A stretch of DNA of 45,698 nt from Bacillota bacterium (GTDB taxonomy: Bacteria > Bacillota > Clostridia > Lachnospirales > Lachnospiraceae), in NCBI GenBank assembly GCA_023436225.1, contig JAEZKA010000006.1:1-45698 (forward strand), written 5' to 3'. The notes beneath the pieces were generated by a model, which was not told where the DNA came from, did no database searches, and was given only the letters and a program-made list of their open reading frames with translations. The position numbers were made by a program, and so were the translations under genes. Shown one piece after another: positions 7,673 through 14,433 of the stretch. The first letter of the stretch is position 1. Each line of letters opens with the position of its first letter.

Positions 7673-7775
7673 ATTCCATAGTAAATTTACAATTTATCAA
7701 CTCAGGTTCGTAAACAAATTAGTATACTTCTTTAACCCATTCACCCCGTAGACTAATTAATAAGAAATGTTTATT

Positions 7776-7818
7776 GACACCCTGTCATGTAAAAAGTGGT
7801 AGGGTGTTTTTATTTTTT
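7776..7818 (+). terminator. Dispersed terminator family T, copy 4
   Basis: ACACCCTGTCA/TGGTAGGGTGT followed by TTTTATTTTTT. The stretch 7819-8043 holds no gene that I can support. Confidence 0.75.
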
Positions 7819-8059
7819 AAATTAATAGAACCAGTACTACACTATGATTATAAAAATAAGGAATTTGGTGTAAAATGTATAGTAATAAGGTCATGATAGA
7901 TAAAACCAACGAACTATTGAATATTTAAATGAGAATATAAGTCATATTTCATTTCAACTATAAGTTGTATTACAAATATAAAAAACAACTTTGTATCTAT
8001 GGAGTAAAATTGATGTTTTGATATACTAAAGAAATAAAATATGAAAGAGGGGTATAAGC

Positions 8060-8146
8060 GTGTTTGATGCAAAAATATCTGGTGAGAAAATAGCTAGGCT
8101 TCGTAATATATTAAAAGCACTATCCTATAAGAAGATTAAATGCTGA
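8060..8146 (+). pseudogene. XRE regulator N-terminal fragment
   Basis: GTG at 8060 follows GAAAGAGGGG. It encodes 28 residues beginning FDAKISGEKIARLRNI, the typical start of XRE regulators (SGEKIARLRK, then a TQ-eLA helix). It then departs from the family and stops, so only helix 1 is left. Confidence 0.45.
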
Positions 8147-8303
8147 GGCAAAAGTTACTCGAATTAGTCCGAGTCCAACAGGCTTTATTCATTTAGATGA
8201 TTTGTATAATGCTATTATAGCTGCTTTTTACGTGCTATGTTGCAACTGCCGGTTTCTAAAATTCAAAGTTGATTTGCTTGAATGCAAAGATGTCAGATGT
8301 TAA
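8133..8303 (+). pseudogene. Glutamyl-tRNA synthetase (GltX) fragment
   Basis: The frame 8133-8303 contains AKVTRISPSPTGFIHLDDLYNAIIAAF, cited here as the blocks AKVTRISPSPTGF and IHLDDLYNAII. This matches the GltX/GlnS signature around the HIGH motif (family R-APSPTGxxHIGxxxxA). The HIGH motif reads HLDD, so it is inactive, and homology ends after about 30 residues. It is fused after the XRE fragment and is a clear decay product. Confidence 0.6.
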
Positions 8304-8327
8304 AATTGAATTTAGAAGGTGGCCATT

Positions 8328-8462
8328 ATGACTTTTGGAGGAAAACTTCAATTATCAAGAAAACAAAAGGGTATGTCACAGGAACTGCTTGCTTCACAGC
8401 TGACGAAATCAAGACAGTTTTATAGAGTGAGTTTTTACATTAATTTCATATTGAATAAATGA
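8328..8462 (+). pseudogene. XRE regulator fragment cut at a toxin-repeat junction
   Basis: After AGAAGGTGG, an ATG at 8328 opens MTFGGKLQLSRKQKGMSQEL and LASQLTKSRQ, a clear Cro/C1 helix-turn-helix start. The expected recognition helix (SRQAISKWE) breaks off at about 8420. The remaining codons run into the toxin repeat that starts near 8434. Confidence 0.6.
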
Positions 8463-8529
8463 ATGTCAGTAGTGCTATAATGAACATACCAAATTGTATT
8501 AAGTCTTTCAAATCAAATTTATTATTCAT
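8446..8529 (-). CDS. Holin-like small toxin peptide, copy 2
   Basis: This 27-codon minus-strand ORF is too short for usual gene callers. It starts at ATG 8529 with a good ribosome site AAGGTGA (8535-8541 on the complement). The peptide begins MNNKFDLKDLIQ and continues with one hydrophobic helix FGMFIIALLTFIY. Length, charged head and single helix fit the small membrane toxins of type I toxin-antitoxin systems, including proteins annotated as putative holin-like toxins. From K4 on it matches copy 3 at nearly every residue. Its last two residues (CH in copy 3) are lost because TGT became TGA. The ribosome site is sequestered in a 7-bp hairpin (8538-8561), as in known type I toxin mRNAs. The gene is divergent from MATE. 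No intact antitoxin RNA is seen beside it. Confidence 0.65.
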   Translation of the reverse strand: MNNKFDLKDLIQFGMFIIALLTFIYSI

Positions 8530-8537
8530 ACGAATCA

Positions 8538-8561
8538 CCTTCATCCTATGTAGAATGAAGG
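8538..8561 (-). promoter_or_regulatory. Hairpin sequestering the toxin ribosome site
   Basis: CCTTCAT and ATGAAGG form a perfect 7-bp stem with a 10-nt loop. On the minus strand the second arm contains the AAGG of the toxin ribosome site. SD sequestration by an upstream anti-SD is typical of type I toxins. The same palindrome lies in the region before the MATE gene on the other strand. Confidence 0.5.
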
Positions 8562-8658
8562 CCAACCACCCTATACATGATTGCCAGCAGCTAAAGCTCC
8601 GCATAAGAGGGGCCGGTCACTACATATCGAGGGCATAAAAATAAATTGGAGGAAGTAA

Positions 8659-10026
8659 ATGAAACAAAATCTTGGAGATGAAAAAATATCAAAACTATTG
8701 TGGAAACTTAGTATACCAGCAATTTTAGGTATGCTAAGTAGTGCAATTTTTAATATAGTGGATCGTATATACATAGGAATGATAAGTACCTATGGTCTTA
8801 CAGCGATAGGCATTACTATGCCAATACAAGTTATCCAGATGGCTTTTATCTTATTAATTGGAATTGGCACTTCTTCTTTAATTTCGATCAAATTAGGAGA
8901 AGGAAAGAAAGAAGAAGCGGAGGATATTCTATATCTTGCGCTTAAATATATTATATTATTTTTAATTGGATTTGCTGTTTTATTTATGATATTCATTGAC
9001 CCAATCCTTGAAGCATTGGCCATATCGGAACAAGTAATGCCTTATGCAAAAGTGTATATTATTATAATTGTAATAGGAGCGATTATAGGAATACCAGGCT
9101 ATTGCTTGAATAATTCGCTGCGTTCTATTGGACAATCGAGCACTTCCATGAAAATTATTATCATTACATCTATTATGAATATTATCTTAGATCCTATTTT
9201 TATATTTGTATTTCGTATGGGGATTGCGGGAGCAGCGATTGCAACCGTGATATCGCAATGTACACTTACCGTTTATGTTATATATGCATTTATGAAACGA
9301 AACGATTTTATAATTCATCTAAGAATTCACAAGGTAGAAAAGGAATGGTTACAGGTAAAGAATTTCATGTATATGGGATTACCATCCTTTTATGTTCAGA
9401 TATTAGCAGCGGTAGTAAATATAATTATAAATAGTAGTTTGTTGAAATATGGTACTGACCTAGATATCGCAGCAACAACCATAATGGCATCAATTTTTGG
9501 GTTTTATCATATGGTAATTGTGGGTATCGTTCAAGGAAATAATGCAATTTGTGGATATAACTATGGAGCAAAACATTATCATAGAGTAAGTAAGTCTCTT
9601 GAATTATCTTTGCTATCCTCTTTGATATTATCTCTTGGTCTATTTTCTATTATATTTCTATTTCCGCAGATTTTGGTAGGATTATTTACAAAGGATACAG
9701 AGTTATTAAAATTGACCTCCTTAGGTATGAAGTATTATCTTAGTATGATACCATTAGTAGGGCTACAAACGATAAGTTCTCAATATTTTCAAGCGGTAGG
9801 AAAAGCAAGAAGAAGTAGTATGTTAGCATTTTTGCGATATGGAGTTATTATCATTCCATCTATTTTTATCTTGGCTCCAAGATATGGAGTAATTGGAATT
9901 TATACTAGCAATGCGATATCCGATGGTATTGCTTCTGTTGTAGCTATTGGTTGCATTATACTTGAGATTCGAAGATTAAAAACACTACATATTACTAAAG
10001 ACGGGTCCGATATTCGCTTGGAGTGA
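8659..10026 (+). CDS. MATE-family multidrug/Na+ antiporter
   Basis: The 455-residue protein has twelve hydrophobic segments in two MatE halves. It starts LLWKLSIPAILGMLSSAIFNIVDRIYIG, cited as LSIPAILGMLSSAIFNIVD, the typical MATE opening, and has the second-half signatures GIVQGNNAICGYNYGAKHY and QYFQAVGKARRS. A GGAGG site lies 6-8 nt before the ATG. It exports cationic drugs or metabolites in exchange for Na+ or H+; the substrate is unknown. It has its own strong terminator and no partner gene. Confidence 0.92.
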   Translation: MKQNLGDEKISKLLWKLSIPAILGMLSSAIFNIVDRIYIGMISTYGLTAIGITMPIQVIQMAFILLIGIGTSSLISIKLGEGKKEEAEDILYLALKYIILFLIGFAVLFMIFIDPILEALAISEQVMPYAKVYIIIIVIGAIIGIPGYCLNNSLRSIGQSSTSMKIIIITSIMNIILDPIFIFVFRMGIAGAAIATVISQCTLTVYVIYAFMKRNDFIIHLRIHKVEKEWLQVKNFMYMGLPSFYVQILAAVVNIIINSSLLKYGTDLDIAATTIMASIFGFYHMVIVGIVQGNNAICGYNYGAKHYHRVSKSLELSLLSSLILSLGLFSIIFLFPQILVGLFTKDTELLKLTSLGMKYYLSMIPLVGLQTISSQYFQAVGKARRSSMLAFLRYGVIIIPSIFILAPRYGVIGIYTSNAISDGIASVVAIGCIILEIRRLKTLHITKDGSDIRLE

Positions 10027-10088
10027 TAGAGTGATTCGAAATCTGGTTGCGGGTTATGCCTTTGATGTTTTTTCAGGATGAAAATTGA

Positions 10089-10127
10089 TTATGCTAAAGA
10101 AAAAATAATATTTTTTCTTTAGCATAA
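10089..10127. terminator. Bidirectional-type terminator after MATE
   Basis: A perfect 17-bp inverted repeat TTATGCTAAAGAAAAAA/TTTTTTCTTTAGCATAA with a 5-nt loop. The stretch 10128-10297 shows no gene. Confidence 0.85.
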
Positions 10128-10297
10128 CTATATTCTAACTATTAGTAAAAGAAAAGTCTAGTAATTTTTTGGCAATTAGTTATACTTTAATTGAGCTTAG
10201 ATATATAGAAATCTATTTATATTAGCATGCCAGAAGAAGTACCAATTTATACCTTTTGTAATATAGTGGAATATTGAATTATACCGGATGATAATGT

Positions 10298-10780
10298 ATG
10301 AATGAAAGCTTCAAAATTCAAAGGGCATCCATCAATGAGGTTAATTTAATCGCAGATATTAAAACGAGGCCTTATCGTGATGAGAAAGAACGATTTAAAC
10401 CGAGTGAAGACAAAATTCCAAAGTGGTTTTATGATGAATGGTATATTGATATATCTGAAAATCTGCGATTAATAAATGAGTATTATGTATATGTATTAGT
10501 ATCCAATGAAAACATGATAGGAACATTTTGGCTACATGATATTGATGAAGAAACAATAGAACTTGAGGATTTTTGTATACTACCAGAATTTCAAGGCTTA
10601 TGTTATGGTTATCGAACATTTTTTATGATGGAAGAATTTTTTCTAGACAAGAAAAAGTGGATTTTAGGAACTCCTGCTTATAGTTAAAAAAATCATTATT
10701 TGTATGAGAAGGCAGGATATCATAAGGTGGGTAAAGCTTCCGATGGGACAGTATACCTATACGAGAAACATATAATATGA
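10298..10780 (+). pseudogene. GNAT acetyltransferase with an in-frame stop
   Basis: The reading frame starting at ATG 10298 stops at TAA 10685-10687 after 129 codons. It continues in the same frame with KNHYLYEKAGYHKVGKASDG to a TGA at 10778-10780. The continuation is the expected C-terminal GNAT strand-helix (N-x-x-LYEKxGY). Full length would be 160 residues, normal for the family. The acetyl-CoA loop region is FQGLCYGYRTF. A single G-to-T change (GAA to TAA) explains the stop, so this is a recent nonsense mutation or a readthrough site. No clear ribosome-binding site is seen before the ATG. Confidence 0.75.
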
Positions 10781-10842
10781 GGAAATATGATTACTAAAGC
10801 AGATGAATAGTTTAATTTTACGATTAGAAGGGTGGTAATAAC

Positions 10843-10951
10843 AAAAGGCAGTCCGTGAAGGCTGCCCTTTGCTATTCGGCTGGTACTGTTCAGCGTTAGG
10901 CAGTATTGAATAATGTAAACGAATTAATTGCACTTTTTAAGTGATTGGTTA
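10843..10951 (+). terminator. Terminator with conserved tail, copy B
   Basis: AAAGGCAGTCC/GGCTGCCCTTT (10843-10870) is followed by CGGCTGGTACTGTTCAGCG, TTAGGCAGTATTGAATAAT and later CTTTTTAAGTG. Copy A has the same blocks in the same order. Confidence 0.65.
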
Positions 10952-10956
10952 ACCTC

Positions 10957-10984
10957 TTGTAATTCTACAATAATCTGCTAAAAT
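10957..10984 (+). promoter_or_regulatory. Promoter of the antitoxin-like RNA, copy 1
   Basis: TTGTAA (10957-10962), 16-nt spacer ending in TGC (extended -10), TAAAAT (10979-10984). Transcription should begin near 10991, at the edge of the conserved RNA. Confidence 0.65.
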
Positions 10985-10990
10985 AAAAAT

Positions 10991-11068
10991 AGCAAAGGCA
11001 ATCGCCACATAGTGGTTGACCAGTAGAAAAGCCTTCCTGAACTGCTCAAAGTACAGGGGAGGTTTTTT
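10991..11068 (+). ncRNA. Antitoxin-like structured RNA, copy 1 (orphan)
   Basis: A predicted RNA of about 78 nt with its own promoter and terminator. It contains GGCAATCGCCAC, a small hairpin CCAC-ATA-GTGG (11005-11015), the segment TTGACCAGT and a terminator GCCTTCC/GGGGAGG ending in six T. TTGACCAGT can pair at 8 of 9 positions with ACTGCTCAA in the terminator loop. A second copy at 16971-17061 keeps these helices despite base changes: the stem loop is ATA in one copy and AGG in the other, and the terminator stem is fully paired in both. Copy 2 converges on an intact toxin ORF. Here only the last codons of a toxin remain (11072-11089), so this RNA may be an orphan antitoxin, or it may now act as a leader of the DUF1275 gene 45 nt downstream. 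Confidence 0.55.
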
Positions 11069-11071
11069 GCG

Positions 11072-11089
11072 TTATTGACATAATAGATT
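11072..11089 (-). pseudogene. Residual C-terminal codons of a toxin ORF
   Basis: On the minus strand the sequence next to the RNA terminator reads N-L-L-C-Q-stop. Copy 3 has Y-L-I-C-H-stop at the same distance from its terminator. The rest of the toxin is gone and the DUF1275 gene begins instead. The match is short, so this is tentative. Confidence 0.35.
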
Positions 11090-11113
11090 AACAGAATTTA
11101 CGAGGCTAATAGT

Positions 11114-11767
11114 ATGAAGAAGCAAGTATCAGATTCCATTAAGAATAGCGCTGTATTGGCTTTATCTGGAGGCTTTCAGGACGCCTATACTTATAATTTA
11201 AGAGAACAAGTTTTTGCAAACGCACAGACAGGCAATGTTGTCCTTTTTAGCCAGAATCTAATGACTGGAAATGTTATGCTAGCATTTCAATATTTGATTC
11301 CCATATTTTCTTTTACATTAGGCGTAATGGTTGCAGAAAGTATACGTTTTCGCCATAGGGAAGATAAGAAGCTTCATTGGAGGCAAAGGATACTGATAAC
11401 CGAGATTGTTCTGCTTTTTATTGTAGGTTTTTTGCCGAATTCAATCAATGCTGTAGCAAATGCACTCGTATCCTTTACATGCGCCATGCAGGTCCAAAGC
11501 TTCCGTACTGTGAATGGACACGGATTCGCTAGTACAATGTGCATTGGAAATATCCGCTCTGGAACGGAATATTTGTCAAGGTATATCAGAAGCAAACATA
11601 GAGAAGATCTATCTGTTGCAAGTCAATATTTTGGGATCATTATAATGTTTGCTGTAGGAGCGGGAATAGGTGGGATTCTGTCTTTGCAGATAGGATTTAA
11701 AGCGATATGGTTTACCAGCGGCTTACTATTACTGAGTTTTTTTATGATGAGACATAGGGATAAATAA
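11114..11767 (+). CDS. DUF1275 (YoaK-like) membrane protein
   Basis: The 217-residue protein has five to six hydrophobic segments. It carries the family opening LALSGGFQDAYTY and ANAQTGNVVLFS and the central NALVSFTCAMQVQSFRTVNG. DUF1275 proteins are inner-membrane proteins of unknown function. An antitoxin-like RNA with its own promoter and terminator lies directly upstream, so expression may depend on readthrough or on a separate weak promoter in 11069-11113. The ribosome site is poor (GAGG at 11101-11104). Confidence 0.85.
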   Translation: MKKQVSDSIKNSAVLALSGGFQDAYTYNLREQVFANAQTGNVVLFSQNLMTGNVMLAFQYLIPIFSFTLGVMVAESIRFRHREDKKLHWRQRILITEIVLLFIVGFLPNSINAVANALVSFTCAMQVQSFRTVNGHGFASTMCIGNIRSGTEYLSRYIRSKHREDLSVASQYFGIIIMFAVGAGIGGILSLQIGFKAIWFTSGLLLLSFFMMRHRDK

Positions 11768-11823
11768 ATTTTCTTCGAAGAAAATGCTGTTCAATATTTG
11801 TTAAGGAATTAATATAAAATAAT

Positions 11824-11930
11824 AAATGAAAAAGAGGACGCAAGTCCTCTTTTTCATTTATGGAGAGTACCTGTGCTGCTTAGTACTAGGCTGACTCATG
11901 ACATTTTACAATTATTGTTGAAGTTTTTTG
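11824..11930 (+). terminator. Perfect terminator hairpin plus conserved tail, copy D
   Basis: A 16-bp perfect stem AAATGAAAAAGAGGAC/GTCCTCTTTTTCATTT with a GCAA tetraloop (11824-11859). The hairpin differs from copies A-C, but the following tail (CTGTGCTGCTTAGTACTAGG, then CTGA) matches theirs. Confidence 0.7.
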
Positions 11931-11980
11931 ATTAATAATATACAATTATTTGGAAAAATAATATAGATAGGGTGGATTTT

Positions 11981-12754
11981 ATGAAAGTTTTAATTACAGC
12001 AGGTGGAACAACTGAACCAATAGATAGTGTGAGAAGTATTACTAATACTTCAACTGGAAGGCTTGGTAGTTTAATCGGAGAGAGATATGAGAAAATGGTT
12101 GATATAACAAAGATTTATTATGTTTGTGGTAAAAATTCAATTGTACCTGAAGCAGAAAAAGTAGAAGTGGTACTCATAGATACGGTATCCGACCTTGAGA
12201 AAACGGTTAGAAAAATATTGGACAAAGATGAAATAGATATAATAATCCATAGTATGGCAGTAAGTGATTATCGTGTTCAAGCAGTTACGACTGCATCTAT
12301 AATCTCAAATGCCATAAATTCTAAATTGAGTTCATTAGATGCTAATCTCCAAGATATAACAGAAAAATTTATAAAGTCACTATTTCAAGCTGACGAAAAT
12401 AGTTTATGCAATGATGGAAAATTACGTTCCGATTTCAAGGACTTAATTTTATATATGGAGAAAACTCCAAAAATCATTTCAATATTCAAAACCATTGCGC
12501 CCCAAGCTATCCTTGTAGGCTTCAAGCTATTGGATAATGTAAGGGTAGAGGAGCTCATAAATACTGCTTTTCAGGTTTTGCAAGAAAATAAGTGCAGTTT
12601 TGTCCTTGCTAATGACTTACGTGAGATTTCAACAGAGAAGCATGTAGGCTATCTGATCGATGAGAACAAAAATTATACAAGATGTACAACCAAAGAAGAA
12701 ATAGCTGATACGATTGTTTTGGCTACTATGAATAGGAAGAGGGAGAGTATATGA
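11981..12754 (+). CDS. coaB: Phosphopantothenate-cysteine ligase (stand-alone CoaB)
   Basis: ATG 11981 follows AGGGTGG. The 257-residue protein opens with the CoaB nucleotide fold MKVLITAGGTTEPIDSVRSI and NTSTGRLG, and later has HSMAVSDYR and the ligase block KTPKIISIFK and LVGFKLL. It joins 4'-phosphopantothenate to cysteine in CoA synthesis. Most bacteria have a fused CoaBC; here ligase and decarboxylase are separate and overlap by four bases (ATGA), as in streptococci. The next gene is a P1-family peptidase. It may be a second, specialised set besides a housekeeping coaBC elsewhere; that cannot be judged here. Confidence 0.9.
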   Translation: MKVLITAGGTTEPIDSVRSITNTSTGRLGSLIGERYEKMVDITKIYYVCGKNSIVPEAEKVEVVLIDTVSDLEKTVRKILDKDEIDIIIHSMAVSDYRVQAVTTASIISNAINSKLSSLDANLQDITEKFIKSLFQADENSLCNDGKLRSDFKDLILYMEKTPKIISIFKTIAPQAILVGFKLLDNVRVEELINTAFQVLQENKCSFVLANDLREISTEKHVGYLIDENKNYTRCTTKEEIADTIVLATMNRKRESI

Positions 12755-13293
12755 AAGAAATTATATTGGGGATAACAGGAAGTATTGCGGCATATAAATC
12801 AGCTGATATTGCAAATCAGTTAGCGAAGAGCAATATCATGGTTCATACTATTATGACAAATTCAGCAACTAAATTTATTACTCCGCTCACACTGCAAACT
12901 TTGACAAAAAATAAAGTATACACCGATATGTTTGAGGAAATCTATTACCCTGATGTACGACATATTTCATTGGCACAAAGGGCAGATTGCTGTATTGTTG
13001 CACCTGCAACAGCTAATATCATCGGAAAGATTGCATCCGGGATTGCGGATGATATGCTTTCAACAGTTATTATGGCTATTAAAAACAAACCCATTATTAT
13101 CTGTCCTGCCATGAATACTGCAATGTATGAAAATACGATTACGCAAGAAAATATCAAGAAGCTGAAGAATTATGGTTATCAATTCGTTGAACCAAAAGAG
13201 TCTCTCTTGGCTTGCGGTGACATAGGAAAAGGTGCGCTTGCGGACGTTGATACGATAATAATGGCAGTGAAAAAAGCAGTAGGAGAGGTATGA
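12751..13293 (+). CDS. coaC: Phosphopantothenoylcysteine decarboxylase (stand-alone CoaC)
   Basis: This 180-residue flavoprotein is of HFCD type. It begins with ILGITGSIAAYKSADIANQL, has the catalytic His in DVRHISLAQRAD, the PxMNxxMW-like substrate loop CPAMNTAMYEN and the C-terminal Cys in LLACGDIGKGALAD (the flexible flap). It decarboxylates 4'-phosphopantothenoylcysteine to 4'-phosphopantetheine. It overlaps coaB by 4 nt and is followed by the P1 peptidase after one base. Confidence 0.92.
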   Translation: MKEIILGITGSIAAYKSADIANQLAKSNIMVHTIMTNSATKFITPLTLQTLTKNKVYTDMFEEIYYPDVRHISLAQRADCCIVAPATANIIGKIASGIADDMLSTVIMAIKNKPIIICPAMNTAMYENTITQENIKKLKNYGYQFVEPKESLLACGDIGKGALADVDTIIMAVKKAVGEV

Positions 13294-13294
13294 C

Positions 13295-14269
13295 ATGCTA
13301 AGGATAAGCATAAATGATATTGAGGGTTTTAAAATTGGGCAGGCTCAAAATACGGATGCGGCTACAGGCTGCACCGTAATTATATGTGAGAATGGCGCTG
13401 TTTGCGGTGTTGATGTACGAGGAGGTTCTCCAGGAACTCGTGATACAGATGCACTTAACCCGATAAATAATAGAGAAAAAGTGCATTCTGTTGTACTTGC
13501 AGGAGGAAGTACTTTCGGACTGGATTCTGCAGGTGGAGTAATGCAGTTCTTAGAAGAAAGGAAAATTGGCCGGGATGTAGGTGTTACTGTTATTCCTAAT
13601 GTTTGCAGTGCAATATTATTCGATTTAAAATGTGGTGATTATAGAGTTCGACCAGATGCTCTAATGGGTTACAATGCTTGCAAGGATGCATTTAATAACT
13701 CTCCTTGGAAGAGTGGAAATTATGGCGCAGGAACGGGCGCAACGATTGGCACGACCTGTGGAATAGAGCGTGCCATGAAAGGTGGTATAGGAAGTTATGC
13801 ATTCCAATTTGATAATCTTAAAGTTGGGGCAGTAATTGCTGTTAATTGCGTGGGTGATGTTTTTGATTACGAAAATAGTAAAATGATTGCTGGGATGCGT
13901 AGTGAAGATGGAAAGCAAATTGGCAGTAGTGAGAAGGTAATTCTGGAAAGATTTCAAAGCGGCGTTGATTTGTTTAGCGGTAATACGATCATTGGCACTA
14001 TAATAACAAATGCAAAATTAAACAAATCACAATGTACAAAGTTGGCAGCAGTTGCTCAAAATGGTATAGCTAGATGTATACGACCAGCACATACAATATT
14101 CGATGGTGATACTATATTTTCCATGTGCACGGGGGAAGTAGATACACAATTAGACGCTGTTGGAATTCTTGCTTGTAAAGCGGTAGAATATGCAATATTA
14201 GATGCTGTTAGGAGTGCCGATTCAATTGGATGTTATATTGCAGCAAAGGACTTTACTGTTAGAGAATAG
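13295..14269 (+). CDS. P1/S58-family N-terminal nucleophile amidase (DmpA-like)
   Basis: The 324-residue protein shows the DmpA/BapA/ThnT family blocks: DVRGGSPGTRDTDAL (40-54), VVLAGGSTFGLDSAGGV (66-82), GAGTGATIGT, and GNTIIGTIITNAKL with the predicted self-cleavage between N230 and T231, the new N-terminal Thr being the nucleophile. Members include D-aminopeptidases, beta-aminopeptidases and the pantetheine hydrolase ThnT. One base separates it from coaC, so all three genes form an operon. A role in cutting pantetheine- or beta-alanine-type amides, linked to CoA metabolism, is inference. Right after its stop lies a 30-nt scar of a GNAT gene. Confidence 0.85.
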   Translation: MLRISINDIEGFKIGQAQNTDAATGCTVIICENGAVCGVDVRGGSPGTRDTDALNPINNREKVHSVVLAGGSTFGLDSAGGVMQFLEERKIGRDVGVTVIPNVCSAILFDLKCGDYRVRPDALMGYNACKDAFNNSPWKSGNYGAGTGATIGTTCGIERAMKGGIGSYAFQFDNLKVGAVIAVNCVGDVFDYENSKMIAGMRSEDGKQIGSSEKVILERFQSGVDLFSGNTIIGTIITNAKLNKSQCTKLAAVAQNGIARCIRPAHTIFDGDTIFSMCTGEVDTQLDAVGILACKAVEYAILDAVRSADSIGCYIAAKDFTVRE

Positions 14270-14299
14270 AATTTCTATAGAAAAAATGGATTTGTAGAT
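14270..14299 (+). pseudogene. GNAT C-terminal scar (30 nt identical to 3470-3499)
   Basis: The 30 bases directly after the P1 peptidase stop codon are identical to the coding stretch for NFYRKNGFVD in the GNAT gene at 3101-3538. No further GNAT sequence is present, so a former GNAT gene was replaced or deleted up to this point. Confidence 0.7.
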
Positions 14300-14302
14300 A
14301 CA

Positions 14303-14370
14303 GAAAGGCAGTCCATATGGGCTGCCCTTTATATACGGCTTGTACTGCTCAGCACCAGGCTATAATGAAA
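14303..14370 (+). terminator. Terminator with conserved tail, copy C
   Basis: AAAGGCAGTCC/GGGCTGCCCTTT (14303-14330) is followed by CGGCTTGTACTGCTCAGCACC and AGGCTATAATG, matching copies A and B. It runs directly into the next terminator. Confidence 0.7.
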
Positions 14371-14372
14371 AA

Positions 14373-14403
14373 GGCACCCTATCAAAAGTGATAGGGTGTT
14401 TTT
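14373..14403. terminator. Dispersed terminator family T, copy 5
   Basis: GGCACCCTATCA/TGATAGGGTGTT with a 4-nt loop and a T-run. It lies between convergent genes and could work for both. Confidence 0.75.
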
Positions 14404-14433
14404 CAAATACAAAAAATTAACTGCAGACATCTT

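Noticed and set aside
10876..10951. Possible integron attC sites or a cassette array (GTTAGGC in the repeat tail, single-gene modules in one direction)
   Set aside because: Only copy B has the GTTRRRY core; the other copies read CCAGGCT or CTAGGCT, no inverse core is paired with it, and there is no integrase.
10991..11113. Known metabolite riboswitch before the DUF1275 gene
   Set aside because: The conserved bases do not fit any riboswitch class that I know, and the second copy has no gene downstream on the same strand; the toxin link is stronger.
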